From assembly GCA_947090755.1 (NCBI GenBank), contig CAMUPF010000007.1:1-64000 (forward strand): 64,000 bases of DNA. The letters are read 5' to 3'. The position numbers and the translations under genes are program-made. The DNA comes from an uncultured Candidatus Melainabacteria bacterium (GTDB taxonomy: Bacteria; Cyanobacteriota; Vampirovibrionia; Gastranaerophilales; Gastranaerophilaceae). Positions within the stretch are counted from its first letter, which is position 1. Each line of letters opens with the position of its first letter. Below the pieces are notes generated by a model that ran no database searches, had not been told where the DNA came from, and saw nothing but the letters and a program-made list of their open reading frames with translations. Positions 26,526 through 36,700 of the stretch are shown one piece after another.

Positions 26526-27527
26526 ATGAAAAAAGTTGCTTTTTTATTCCCGGGGCAAGGCTCTCAAGCCGTTGGTATGGGAAAAGATTTATATGATAAT
26601 TTTGAAAGCGCAAAAAATGTTTTTGAAAGCGCTGATAACACCTTAGGCAAAAGTGTTTCAACTTTGTGCTTTGAAGGGCCTGAGGAAAATTTGAAACAAA
26701 CGGTTAACACCCAGCCTTGTATCGTAACTATGTCAATCGCGGCATTAGAAGCTTTGAAATCTAAAATGAATATTGAACCAAGCTTTGTTGCCGGCCACTC
26801 TCTGGGTGAATATTGCGCAATGTACGCGGCTGGTGTTATGAGTTTGGAAACAACATTTAAGGCTATCCAAAAACGCGCTGATTTAATGAACGAGTCTGCT
26901 ACAGAGCCATCATGCGTATCAGGAAATGCCGGCACGGATTTGGGCAGATGTGGAAAAGGGGCGATGGCGGCTGTTTTGAACGCGTCAGAAGAACAATTGA
27001 AAGCGGCATTGGAAGAGGGTTCTAAAGTCGGTTATGTTGATGTTGCAAACTACAACTCTCCAGCGCAGGTTGTTATTACAGGAGATAACGACGCAGTTGC
27101 AAAGGCCGGCGAACACTTACTGGCTAACGGTGTAAGACGTGTGGTTCCGCTTCCGGTTTCAGGTGCGTTCCACTCTAAATTTATGGAAAAAGCGTCTGAG
27201 GGATTTGCTGAATTCGCTTCAAGTTTAGAACTTAACAATGCGTCAGTTCCGGTTATCACTAACGTTGACGCGCAGGCAACAACAAACAGCGAAGATTTCA
27301 GAGCAAAAATGCCTAAACAAATTTGTTCATCTGTATACTGGACGCAAACAATTCAAAGCATGGTAGAAAACGGCGTCGAATATTTTGTTGAAATCGGGCC
27401 TGGTAAAGTTCTTGCCGGCTTAAACAAAAAAATTGCGCCGGAAGCAAAAGTTTATAACGTTTCTGATGTTGCAACATTACAAGCAACTGTTGAAGCGTTA
27501 AAATCAGAATTAATGTGTGAAGTATAG
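26526..27527 (+). CDS. fabD: malonyl-CoA:ACP transacylase
   Basis: A 333-residue acyltransferase that loads malonyl groups on ACP. LFPGQGSQAVGMG, the nucleophile elbow GHSLGEYCA and the catalytic-His region SGAFHSKFM are present. An extra stretch of about a dozen residues, PSCVSGNAGTDLGRCGKG, sits before the conserved GAMAAVL strand where most FabD proteins have a short link. It contains two Cys. Confidence 0.95.
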   Translation: MKKVAFLFPGQGSQAVGMGKDLYDNFESAKNVFESADNTLGKSVSTLCFEGPEENLKQTVNTQPCIVTMSIAALEALKSKMNIEPSFVAGHSLGEYCAMYAAGVMSLETTFKAIQKRADLMNESATEPSCVSGNAGTDLGRCGKGAMAAVLNASEEQLKAALEEGSKVGYVDVANYNSPAQVVITGDNDAVAKAGEHLLANGVRRVVPLPVSGAFHSKFMEKASEGFAEFASSLELNNASVPVITNVDAQATTNSEDFRAKMPKQICSSVYWTQTIQSMVENGVEYFVEIGPGKVLAGLNKKIAPEAKVYNVSDVATLQATVEALKSELMCEV

Positions 27528-27545
27528 AAAAAAGAGGGAATAAAA

Positions 27546-28271
27546 ATGTCAGAAAAATTAGCATTAGTAACAGGCGGCTCCCGCGGTATCGGTAAGGCTT
27601 GCGCAATGGAACTTGCAAAAGCAGGCTATGATGTTGTAATCAACTATGCCGGAAATGTTGACGCTGCAAATAAAACAGTGGAAGAGATTAAAGCGTTAGG
27701 CGTTGATTCAGCGGCTTACAAATTTGACGTATCAAACGCGGAACAAGTTAACGCAGGTATCGCAGAAATCGTTGAAAAATACGGCAGAATCGACGTTCTT
27801 GTAAACAACGCAGGTATTACACGCGACGGTTTGTTTATGAGAATGAGCGAAGAAAACTGGAACGCAGTTATTAATACAAACCTTTCAAGCGCGTTTTATG
27901 TTTCACAACCTGTTGTTAAAGTCATGATGAAACAACGTAGCGGTGCTATCGTTAACATGGCAAGTGTTGTCGGAGTTAACGGAAACGCCGGTCAAGCAAA
28001 CTATGCGGCTGCAAAAGCAGGTTTAATCGGTTTGACCAAAACTCTTGCAAAAGAACTCGGTTCACGCGGAATCAGAGTTAACGCTGTTGCTCCCGGATTT
28101 ATCAACACCGATATGACAAAAGATTTGGATACATCAAAATTCTTAGATTTCATTCCGTTGAAACGCCTCGGTGAACCGGAAGATATCGCGAAAACTGTTA
28201 AATTTTTGGCCGCAGATACGGATTATATTACCGGTCAGGTTATTGAAGTTGACGGCGGTTTGATAATGTAA
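27546..28271 (+). CDS. fabG: 3-oxoacyl-ACP reductase
   Basis: A 241-residue SDR enzyme reducing 3-oxoacyl-ACP with NADPH. VTGGSRGIGKACAMELA is the nucleotide site; NNAGIT, the catalytic Ser in NMASVVGVNGNAGQ and the YAAAK pair follow; PGFINTDMTKDL and GQVIEVDGGLIM close the fold. It ends the fatty-acid cluster; no acpP follows here. Confidence 0.97.
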   Translation: MSEKLALVTGGSRGIGKACAMELAKAGYDVVINYAGNVDAANKTVEEIKALGVDSAAYKFDVSNAEQVNAGIAEIVEKYGRIDVLVNNAGITRDGLFMRMSEENWNAVINTNLSSAFYVSQPVVKVMMKQRSGAIVNMASVVGVNGNAGQANYAAAKAGLIGLTKTLAKELGSRGIRVNAVAPGFINTDMTKDLDTSKFLDFIPLKRLGEPEDIAKTVKFLAADTDYITGQVIEVDGGLIM

Positions 28272-28296
28272 TTTCGTTAAATGAAATATTCAAAAA

Positions 28297-28320
28297 TGCG
28301 GGCTTAAAACCCGCCTTTTT
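28297..28320 (+). terminator. intrinsic terminator after fabG
   Basis: GCGGGCTT and AACCCGC arms and five T. Confidence 0.88.
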
Positions 28321-28359
28321 ATTAACAAAAAACTAACAATATTATAATATAATATAAAT

Positions 28360-29052
28360 ATGGTACAGAATAGCAAAATTTTAGTTGTTGAAGATGAACA
28401 TAGTATAAGCCAGTTAATAAACATGGTTTTGCGCTCTGACGGGTATGAAAATGTAAAAAGTTGTTTCGACGGACTTTCTGCGTTGAACCTGCTTGATGAA
28501 TGGGTTCCCGATATTATCTTGTTGGACGTAATGCTCCCTGTTATTGACGGAATGACACTTTGTAAACAAATCAAAGGAAATCCTAAGTTTAATCAGGTTA
28601 AAATTATAATGCTTACAGCAAAAAAACAGGAAGAAGATATTCTTGCCGGATTTGACAGCGGTGCTGTGGATTATATTACAAAGCCCTTTAGCAATAAAGT
28701 ATTGCTTGCGCGTATCCGTGCTCAGCTTCAGACTCAGGGCAGTGCTAAATGTGCTGAAATTAAATATAAAAACTTTAGTATTAATCCTGATACGCAGGTT
28801 GCAAAGCTAGGGAGTGAAACTCTTAATCTTACGCTCAGCGAATTTGAAATTATGAAACTGTTCGTTGAAAATGTCGGTCGTGTCTATTCACGTTCTCAGA
28901 TATTGAATGTCTTGAGAGGGAACGATAGTTTTGATATTGCCGAACGTGCGGTTGACGTTCAGATTGTGAATCTGCGCCGCAAACTGGGCGGTTTTGGCTC
29001 AAATATTTTAACGGTAAGAGGTGTGGGGTACAAACTTGATGAGAACACGTGA
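28360..29052 (+). CDS. OmpR/PhoB-family response regulator
   Basis: A 230-residue regulator. The receiver domain has the acidic pair VVEDE, the phospho-acceptor Asp in IILLDVMLPVIDG, the Thr of MLTAKK and the Lys of YITKPF. The C-terminal winged helix shows LTLSEFEIMKLF and AVDVQIVNLRRKL with VRGVGYKL, a PhoB-like DNA-binding domain. The kinase gene overlaps its 3' end. Target genes are not evident. Confidence 0.95.
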   Translation: MVQNSKILVVEDEHSISQLINMVLRSDGYENVKSCFDGLSALNLLDEWVPDIILLDVMLPVIDGMTLCKQIKGNPKFNQVKIIMLTAKKQEEDILAGFDSGAVDYITKPFSNKVLLARIRAQLQTQGSAKCAEIKYKNFSINPDTQVAKLGSETLNLTLSEFEIMKLFVENVGRVYSRSQILNVLRGNDSFDIAERAVDVQIVNLRRKLGGFGSNILTVRGVGYKLDENT

Positions 29053-30418
29053 TAAATTTTTGATTGCATTGCCGTTGTATGTCGCAATACTCGTTTTTAT
29101 GGCGCTGGTAATGTCTTTCAACCATCTGATAGATTTTAATAAGTCTTATATGAGTGATGAACGTTCAGAATTGCATGTGTTTTATAAACAAATGGTGTGG
29201 GCGCTGGAACCTTATCTTGAAAAACATGATTTTCAAAAGGTTCGTGAATACTGCGCCGATTTTGGTAGTAATCAAGACATTAGAATAAGAGTTTTCGATG
29301 AAAGTAAAAGTTTGATTGCAGATTCTCAACCAGAAGAAATTATTGGCGAAAATCGCTTATCTAAAAAGCAGTTTTTTCTTCCGCTGGTTAAAGTCTTAAG
29401 TTATAACGGTGAAATAACCTGTGCCGGACATAAATACCGGCTGGATTTGACGATTTCACAGGAATCGGTTGTTAAAACTCTAATTGAAGCGCAGTATAAT
29501 CTTGTAATATTTTTTGTCACATGTTTTATATTTTTATTGCTTTGTATTATTTATTTGATAATGAAGGTTCAAATACCTTTCAATATGTTGCAAAAAAGTG
29601 TGACCAGAATTGCCAAAGGAGATTTAGATACTGAGATTGAAATCCCTCACAGCCGGATTTTGCACGAATTAGCGCTTGCTGTTAGCGTTATGGCACAGAA
29701 ATTGAAACGGCAAATAGTAAGGCTGCAGCAGCTTGAAACCTATCGCAAAGATTTTATTGCAAATGTTTCGCATGAGATTAAAACTCCTCTTACGGCTATA
29801 AGTTCCGCTGTAGAGCTGTTACAAAATAAAAAATCCGATTTTGACAGTCAGAATCTTGAATGCTTAAATATTTTGGGATTTCAGGCCGAGCGTTTGAATA
29901 ATCTGGTAAATGATATCCTATGTCTTGCCGAGTTAGAAAATGCAACTACAAATGAATCCCAAAAGTTTGTAATGTTTGATTTGAATAAAACAATTTCTGA
30001 CGTAATTATGCATTTGAATATTACTAAACCTGAAGTTCATCTTACAGCACCGTCGTCGGCCGTTGAGTATTGGGGCAGTCCGCACCTGATTGAACAGGCG
30101 GTTATGAATCTGATAATTAATGCTGTAAAGTATTCTCAAAGCCCCAAAATAGATGTTATATTGGAAACAACAGGCGAAACCGTCAGAATAGATGTTAAAG
30201 ATTACGGCATCGGCATCGCACCGGAACATGTTGCCCGTGTGTTTGAACGTTTTTACCGTGTGGATAAATCCAGAAGCCGTGAAAACGGTGGTACTGGGCT
30301 TGGATTGGCCATTGTTAAGAACATAGCAATTCTTCATAACGGCAGTGCTGAAGTTGTGAGTACAGAGGGTAAAGGCTCAACGTTTTCTATAATTTTAGGC
30401 AAAAAAGAATCGGAATGA
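29039..30418 (+). CDS. sensor histidine kinase
   Basis: ATG 29039 overlaps the response regulator by 14 bp; a GTG at 29021 is an alternative. The protein (about 459 residues) has a first membrane helix (FLIALPLYVAILVFMALVM), an extracytoplasmic sensor of ~120 residues, a second helix (LVIFFVTCFIFLLLCIIYL), a HAMP linker, the H-box FIANVSHEIKTPLTAISSA, the N-box NLIINAVKYS, and the ATP-lid motifs DYGIGIAPEH and GGTGLGLAIVKNI. It resembles PhoR/WalK-type kinases. The stop codon is overlapped by the antisense tRNA-Pro gene. Confidence 0.94.
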   Translation: MRTRDKFLIALPLYVAILVFMALVMSFNHLIDFNKSYMSDERSELHVFYKQMVWALEPYLEKHDFQKVREYCADFGSNQDIRIRVFDESKSLIADSQPEEIIGENRLSKKQFFLPLVKVLSYNGEITCAGHKYRLDLTISQESVVKTLIEAQYNLVIFFVTCFIFLLLCIIYLIMKVQIPFNMLQKSVTRIAKGDLDTEIEIPHSRILHELALAVSVMAQKLKRQIVRLQQLETYRKDFIANVSHEIKTPLTAISSAVELLQNKKSDFDSQNLECLNILGFQAERLNNLVNDILCLAELENATTNESQKFVMFDLNKTISDVIMHLNITKPEVHLTAPSSAVEYWGSPHLIEQAVMNLIINAVKYSQSPKIDVILETTGETVRIDVKDYGIGIAPEHVARVFERFYRVDKSRSRENGGTGLGLAIVKNIAILHNGSAEVVSTEGKGSTFSIILGKKESE

Positions 30419-30483
30419 CAAGATTCGAACTTGCGACCCCCGCGACCCGAACACGGTGCGCTACCAAACTGCGCTACATTCCG
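30410..30483 (-). tRNA. tRNA-Pro (CGG)
   Basis: A 74-nt cloverleaf on the minus strand. Acceptor CGGAATG/CATTCCG with discriminator A, D-arm GCGC/GCGC, anticodon stem CCGTG/CGCGG with loop TTCGGGT (anticodon CGG), and T-arm with TTCGAAT. CCA is not encoded. A T-run follows. Its 3' end overlaps the histidine kinase stop codon on the other strand. Confidence 0.93.
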
Positions 30484-30587
30484 ATAGTATTTGGTTTGTA
30501 CTTGTAGCGCACCTACGGTGCTTCGCCTCTCGTTAAACGATACTTAATCGTTTAACTCGGCAGAGTCAAACTGCGCTACATTCCGAT
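30484..30587 (-). repeat. structured tRNA-associated element upstream of tRNA-Pro
   Basis: On the tRNA strand the 102-nt unit begins with a copy of the tRNA-Pro 5' end (21-bp direct repeats at 30567-30587 and 30465-30485). Then come ACTCTGCCG, a stem GTTAAACGAT/ATCGTTTAAC with loop TAAGT, GAGAGG, a second stem GCACC/GGTGC, and GCGCTACA, which can pair with TGTAGCGC of the tRNA head. A second copy lies before tRNA-Met at 59830. See findings. Confidence 0.75.
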
Positions 30588-30748
30588 GATATTAATCAAT
30601 GCAGTGACAAATTCACTACCTCTGATGTATATCTATATTTTACTCTAAAAAAATAAAATGCAATACTTTTTATTAAATGTAACAAATTGATTCTCGATAA
30701 GCGCAATAGACAGCGCAGCCGTGCGCAGGCAGCGGAACAGTCGCTTGA

Positions 30749-33700
30749 TTATTCGCCGATTAAAATTATTGGAAGGTCGTTATCACGCGCAAATTCCAGT
30801 ACCCAATCAGGGCATTCTTCAAGTGAATTTGCTTTTGCCATTACGCCTCTGACTTTAGAGTTCAAGCCTACTATTTCGTTATGGAAACCGTGAGTTTTTT
30901 GCTGTTTGATATCGATTAATTGATCTCTGGAATATAGAAACGCGTCGAGCAAGTCTTCACGTGAGAAGATTCTTTCTCCGACTTTTAAACTTTTTATTTG
31001 GGTTTCAGGATAATGTTTGCCCATAATATATTTGGTTATAGCTGCGTATTCTGTATCATTAATTTCAATTCCTTTTGAATTTAAACGTTCTATGAATGAA
31101 TCTTTTACGAAACTTCTATATTTTGTGTTTTCAAAGATTTCCTCAACGAAATGGTTAAATCCTTTCTGGGTACCGGAGCTTGTATTTGAGTAATATGCAT
31201 GACCGATATCCGCATTTTCAATATCAAGTACAAGACCAAATTTTCTATTGCAATATGTTGATTTATCTGCCATACTTATCATAGAAATAGATTGTACGGA
31301 GTTATTCATAGGATTCCTTGATAGCGTTTCAAATATATCAAGGGCTCTTCTGTCATCTACCATGTGAACATTGAATCTTAAATCTTTCGCGGTGATATTG
31401 TTAAAGCCATACTGGAACATGTTTGTATTTTCGTCCATATTGGAAAGGTTAAGGACTCTAAAAGTTGTATCTTTACCGTTAAGATTGAATGTTTCTTGCG
31501 GGAATGCTCTGGCAGGCAAAATTCGGCCGGTTTGTGTCTTTCTTTCCGGTATTTCCATGAACTTGGAAGCCGTTATTACCACTTGTTTTTCCTGCAAATA
31601 CTGTACATAAGGTGCAATTTCGGCCATTTTTTGTGCAAATTTTTCGTCTGCTTCTTTAACGCTTGATGCCTGCATGATGGTTTGGTAGAAAGTGTCATTA
31701 ACGTTTTTCAAATCTGCTTTTGCCATGATTTGATAAATTAAGAAATCTTCAGGTCTGCGGCACATCGCAGCGACGTTTTGTACCGTAACAGTTTTTGTAT
31801 TGTAATCTTTAAACCAGTGATGATTTAATACAGTAGTAATAATCCGGTCTTTTACCTCCGGCGTGAGATTAAATCTGTCTAGTATAGAATAAACATATTC
31901 TGCAGATTTTGCAGCGTGGCCCGTATCTGAACCGTCGGCGAGGTATCTTTTACCAATGTCGTGCAGTAAGGTTGAGAATTTCAGCACAATTTTGTCTGTG
32001 TCGCCAAGTTTTTGATACAGAGGGTCATTCATTGAATCTTGTAATACTTTCAAGATATGAATATCGAGTGAATATTTTTGTATGCTGTGCTGAGGTTTGC
32101 CAAAGAATGCTGCAAATTCAGGTATTCCTCTCAAGATTGAATTAAGGAAATCCCTGGCCTCAGGGTTTATATCTACATCATCAGCAATACGGTTGTGGAT
32201 AGTGAATTTTTCTATTTCGGTTTTCATTCTGTCCGCGTAATGCTGTTGTTCCGGTGTTAGGTTTAATTCCTTACTATTCTGAGTGTTAAGCATCCCTTCA
32301 AATCCGGTTTTGGTTCTTGTATAACCTAACATACCCGCGATATCAGCGATATCAGTGAAATCTTCCATTGTCATCGCTCTGGCTCTGTTTACCATTTCAA
32401 GAATATTTTTGAAATCACCCTCATCAAGAAGTGCCAGTTTCTGCGCAAAAATTGTCATATATTCTTTACGTTTTAGGAGCGTTTGAACCAAATTTATATC
32501 ATTTGATGGTGAATCTTGAATGATTTTAATGATTCGTTCTTCCGGCATTTCAGTTACGTGTCTTAAGGAACTTAGAAGTTCACTTTTGGTCATAGAAAGG
32601 AATTCTGAATTTTGTTCTATTAGTGATGAAAGTTCGTTTACGACATTGCCGAAGTCTTTTAACTCGCCGCGGGCACGATAATTCATAGAACCTCCGACAT
32701 CGACTTTGATAACGCCGCTTGTTCTATACTGGGTATTGTCGTTTTTAGGCGCATCCCAGTTGGCAAGCCAGGCATCAGTCGCAAATCCGTCGGTTTTCTG
32801 CGAAGTAGAATGTGGTGTTGCGCTGAGGTTTGGTACGTATTCGCCGGCCATACCAATGATTTCACCTCTATCATTGTATACATATTCCATATTTGGTGAA
32901 TCAATTCCGGCAGCGCGATAAAGTCTTGAGGCAATAACTTCTTCTACGCTCTGACCTAATTTTTTTGTGTCAGGGTATTTGATGTAATAAAGTTTATCGC
33001 CTATTTGGGTGTAATAAGCCGTGTTTGAACCGCCCTGCGTTCCTAAAAAGCGTGTGCCTTTAAGCTTTTGGCCATTCATAATAACTTCAACTTCTTCTGT
33101 TCTTTTTTCAGCTTTAAGCTTTTCGATTTTTTCTTTTGTGGCGATTCTATCTTTTGCGGATAGTCTAAGTTCCGGAATTTCAACGGTAGACACATCAATG
33201 TTTGGCCTGCTGGAAGCATATTCACTTATTATATTATCCATATTCCGCATAAAATCTTCACGGGTATATTCAAGCGGGATACCGTCTTTACCAAACTTTT
33301 CAAAGTCCGCGGTTTGTATTACGGCGTCTGAACCTCTATTGTTGCCTATATGTGTTAAAAACTCATGTACATCTGCTTTGGAGGTTGAAATTATAGGATA
33401 TTTCGTGTCGATAGATTTCATTAAATCATTTGATTTTTTATCTATATATATCCCTTGTTTTTTCAAAATAAGTTTATCGTTATTCGTAAGTTTGGATAGT
33501 ATTAATAAAGTGTCTATTTTATCTTTAAGTTTTGGGCTGATAGTGTTATCAAAAATTGCTTTAATTATAGTGCTGCTATAAGCGCCATCTTTTTGCAAAT
33601 GTTGTATTATGCCAATCACTTCTGTATTAAATACTGACAATACTTTTGCGTTATTGCAAATTTCATATATAGTACTTGAATCAAGCCCTATGGAAATAAA

Positions 33701-36700
33701 TTCTTGAATTTTTGCTGAAAGAATATCCGGTGAAATATTTCCGTTATTTTTCATTGTATTTAATAATGACGGAATATCATAAATAATGTTTTGTGATTTA
33801 GTTAAATCTTTAACAAGTTTAATCTGGTGATATGCAATTGTTTTATTATTACTTATACTGCTGACAATATCCGGAATAGTGTATGTATTCAAATTTTCAT
33901 TATTTAATAAATCCTGTATTAAGTTTTTAATTTCAAGGGTTAATTCAGGTTCGATTTGAAAGTCTAACGCATTTAATATCCGGTATGTAAAATCAAAGTC
34001 TTTTCCTTCTTTGAATAATAGCATTTGCGCGATGTCAATTTTTGCAGGGTTTATTTCTACCCAGCCATTTGATAATTTGTTTGAAATATTGTCTATATGT
34101 TGGGTAGTAAATTTTTGAGAATTAATCATTTGTAGATAAAAATTCTTTTCTTTTTCAAAAGAATCTTTATGCATAAGTCTTAAAATAGACGCAATGTCTT
34201 CATTTTTGATGTTTTTATTGTCAAGTAGTTCTTTTGCAAAATTGATTTTTAACTCATTAAAGTTTTCCAGACTTCTTATATTTTCCATTTGATATAATAA
34301 AGACGGAATAATGCTGTTATCTACATCATCTCTGGCAATAAGGTAGCGTGCAAATTCTTTTTGTTGTTCACGAACACTCTCTCTTTTTGTTAATGGTTGA
34401 AGAATATCTGAGATTTGGTTATTTTGTACTTTCGGATTGAGAATTAATTCGCGCACAAAATCCCAGTCATTTGTATCGTTTTTGATGCTTTGTAAGTTTC
34501 TAACAATAGAATTAAGATTTTTTCTATCAAAAGATGAATCTGCAAGAATCTCGGCTAAGCATTCTTCCATTTCTTTAGATTTATTTTTTAAGATTGCCAG
34601 AAGTGAAGTATTATCTAATTCATCAAACGCGTTTTGTTCTTTCAATTTTTCGATTCTTGAGTTAAGAAGCTTAATGTCTATCACATCCTCAGATGTAAGC
34701 AGGTAAATTGCCATTTCGCCCAATTTTGCTTTTATTTCCTGCGGAACATTTGCCCAGATTGCAAGATTTTGCGGGTTAAAAGGTTTTTTATCCAGCCTAA
34801 AAGAGTCTAAGTATTCAACAATTGTTTTAGAACCGATATTTTCAAGTTCAGCCTGTGACATTTTACTTAGTTCTTCAATGCGTTTTTTAAAGTTAGAAGC
34901 GGTATTGCTATCTCCAAGTTTCATATAATCACTGTAGAATGAAATATCTATGTCATTTTTAATGAAATCTCTAATTTGTTTAGGCACCGCCGCAATATTT
35001 GTCCTTATCTTGTCAATATAAAGGTTAACATCACCTGGTCTGTGTTTTGCAAGAGAATTAAATGAAATTGCGTCCAGTTCTTCATTTGTTAGTTTTTCAA
35101 AAATAGCAAAGTCGTCTTTGGAGGTATAATAGTAGAGAAAATTTGATGAAATATCGTCAGGAGTGATATTTTCTGAGTTCGTAATGAAGTTTGTAAATTT
35201 TGTAAGTGTTTCTTGAGGAAGTTGATCAAGTACGTCTAAACGGGCATATCCAACGAACCTGAGGGCACATTCAGGTTCCATTTTGCATAACATATTCAAA
35301 ATTATCGGATTGCTGGTTGTGATTTGACCGTTATATATTCTTTCCTGCAATGAAACAGGCATTTTATCTTTGTATTCGTTAATTAATTTAATACGTTTTG
35401 CTAGTATATTAGCGTCCACTTCGTATTGATGACTTAGGATTCCGCCGGTGCCGTTTTGGGTGCAGCCTATAATAGAATCTTCCGTGCGCATATATTCAAT
35501 AAGTTCTTGCGGAAGTTCTTTATGGAGTTCGGCACATTTAATCATATTGTCGAGGTTCTCACTTGCAAAGATTTTGTCGAAGTCATGTCTTTCATAAGAA
35601 TTGCCATAGGCGAGCGTAATTTGTTTCAAATAGGCAGGTTCTGCAAGTTCAAGAAAACGTACAATTTTATCAGTATCTTTGATTTCTTTTTGGGTTAAGA
35701 AATCCATAAAAAAGCTGTTTTCTATTTTGTCGTTGTAGCCTGTAACTAATTGAGGCATTTTAGAAATAATTGTAATTTTATCCAGTAATGTTTGTTTGCC
35801 GGCTTCATCTAAATCGCTATATTTTCCGGTTAAAATCCTTAAATCATAGGCGTTAAGTACTTTTAAGCCTTCAGGTAAAATTTGTCCTAATTTTATAGCA
35901 AAGTCGTAATCAGATTGTTCGTTATTAATATTTATTTTGTCTAATTTTTGCAAATAACTGAAGTCGATTTCGTCCTTTAATTCGGTTTTTAATCTTGCGT
36001 AAAGGTCGGTATATTTTCCGGTGTGGTCTGACAAAATATTATTCATAAGGTTATATTCATAGTAACCCTTTGAAATCATATCTTTTAATAATTCTAAGTT
36101 TTTTTGAACCTGAACAATCTCTTTATCAGACAGACGTTCAAATTTATTTGCCTGATAATTAATTAAAGGCAGTGATTTTTGGTCAGCCTGAGAATTTTCT
36201 TTACAGAATTTATTATATTCATCAGCCGCTTTTATTAGTTCAAAAAATTTATCATCATGTTTTTTCAGTAAAATTGAACCATTGCTGGAAACCAGACCTG
36301 TTTGCAGGTCAGAGTCTAATCCTTTAAAAATTTCTAAATTTTTCTTGAAATCTTCCGGTTTTATTGAGGCCATATCTTTAGAAAAAGATTCCGGACGTAA
36401 TTTTCTAAAGCACATCAGCACTGTTGTATTAGCATTTTCAGAATTATTGATTTCAGTCATAAATTTATCAAATTCACTAATATTGACTGCCAGTGTTTTG
36501 AAATTTTGGGTATCTAATAGTCCGTCAAAATTCAGTACAAAATTATTAAAATCATCTATAAGCATTGTACGTGAAGTTGCATGCATATAGTCGTGAATTA
36601 TTGCAGAAAACTCGGAAACAGTTAAATTCGCATTGTTTTCAAATGTTTTTTTGAGTTTGGAAATTTCGTAGTTAGAAAGTTTTTTCTTGCCTGAAAGTTG

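Noticed and set aside
33021-33581. 186-codon plus-strand frame inside the giant gene
   Set aside because: It lies fully antisense to a 2743-codon gene with clear domains, has low-complexity Ser/Ile/Phe composition typical of antisense reading, and no ribosome site.
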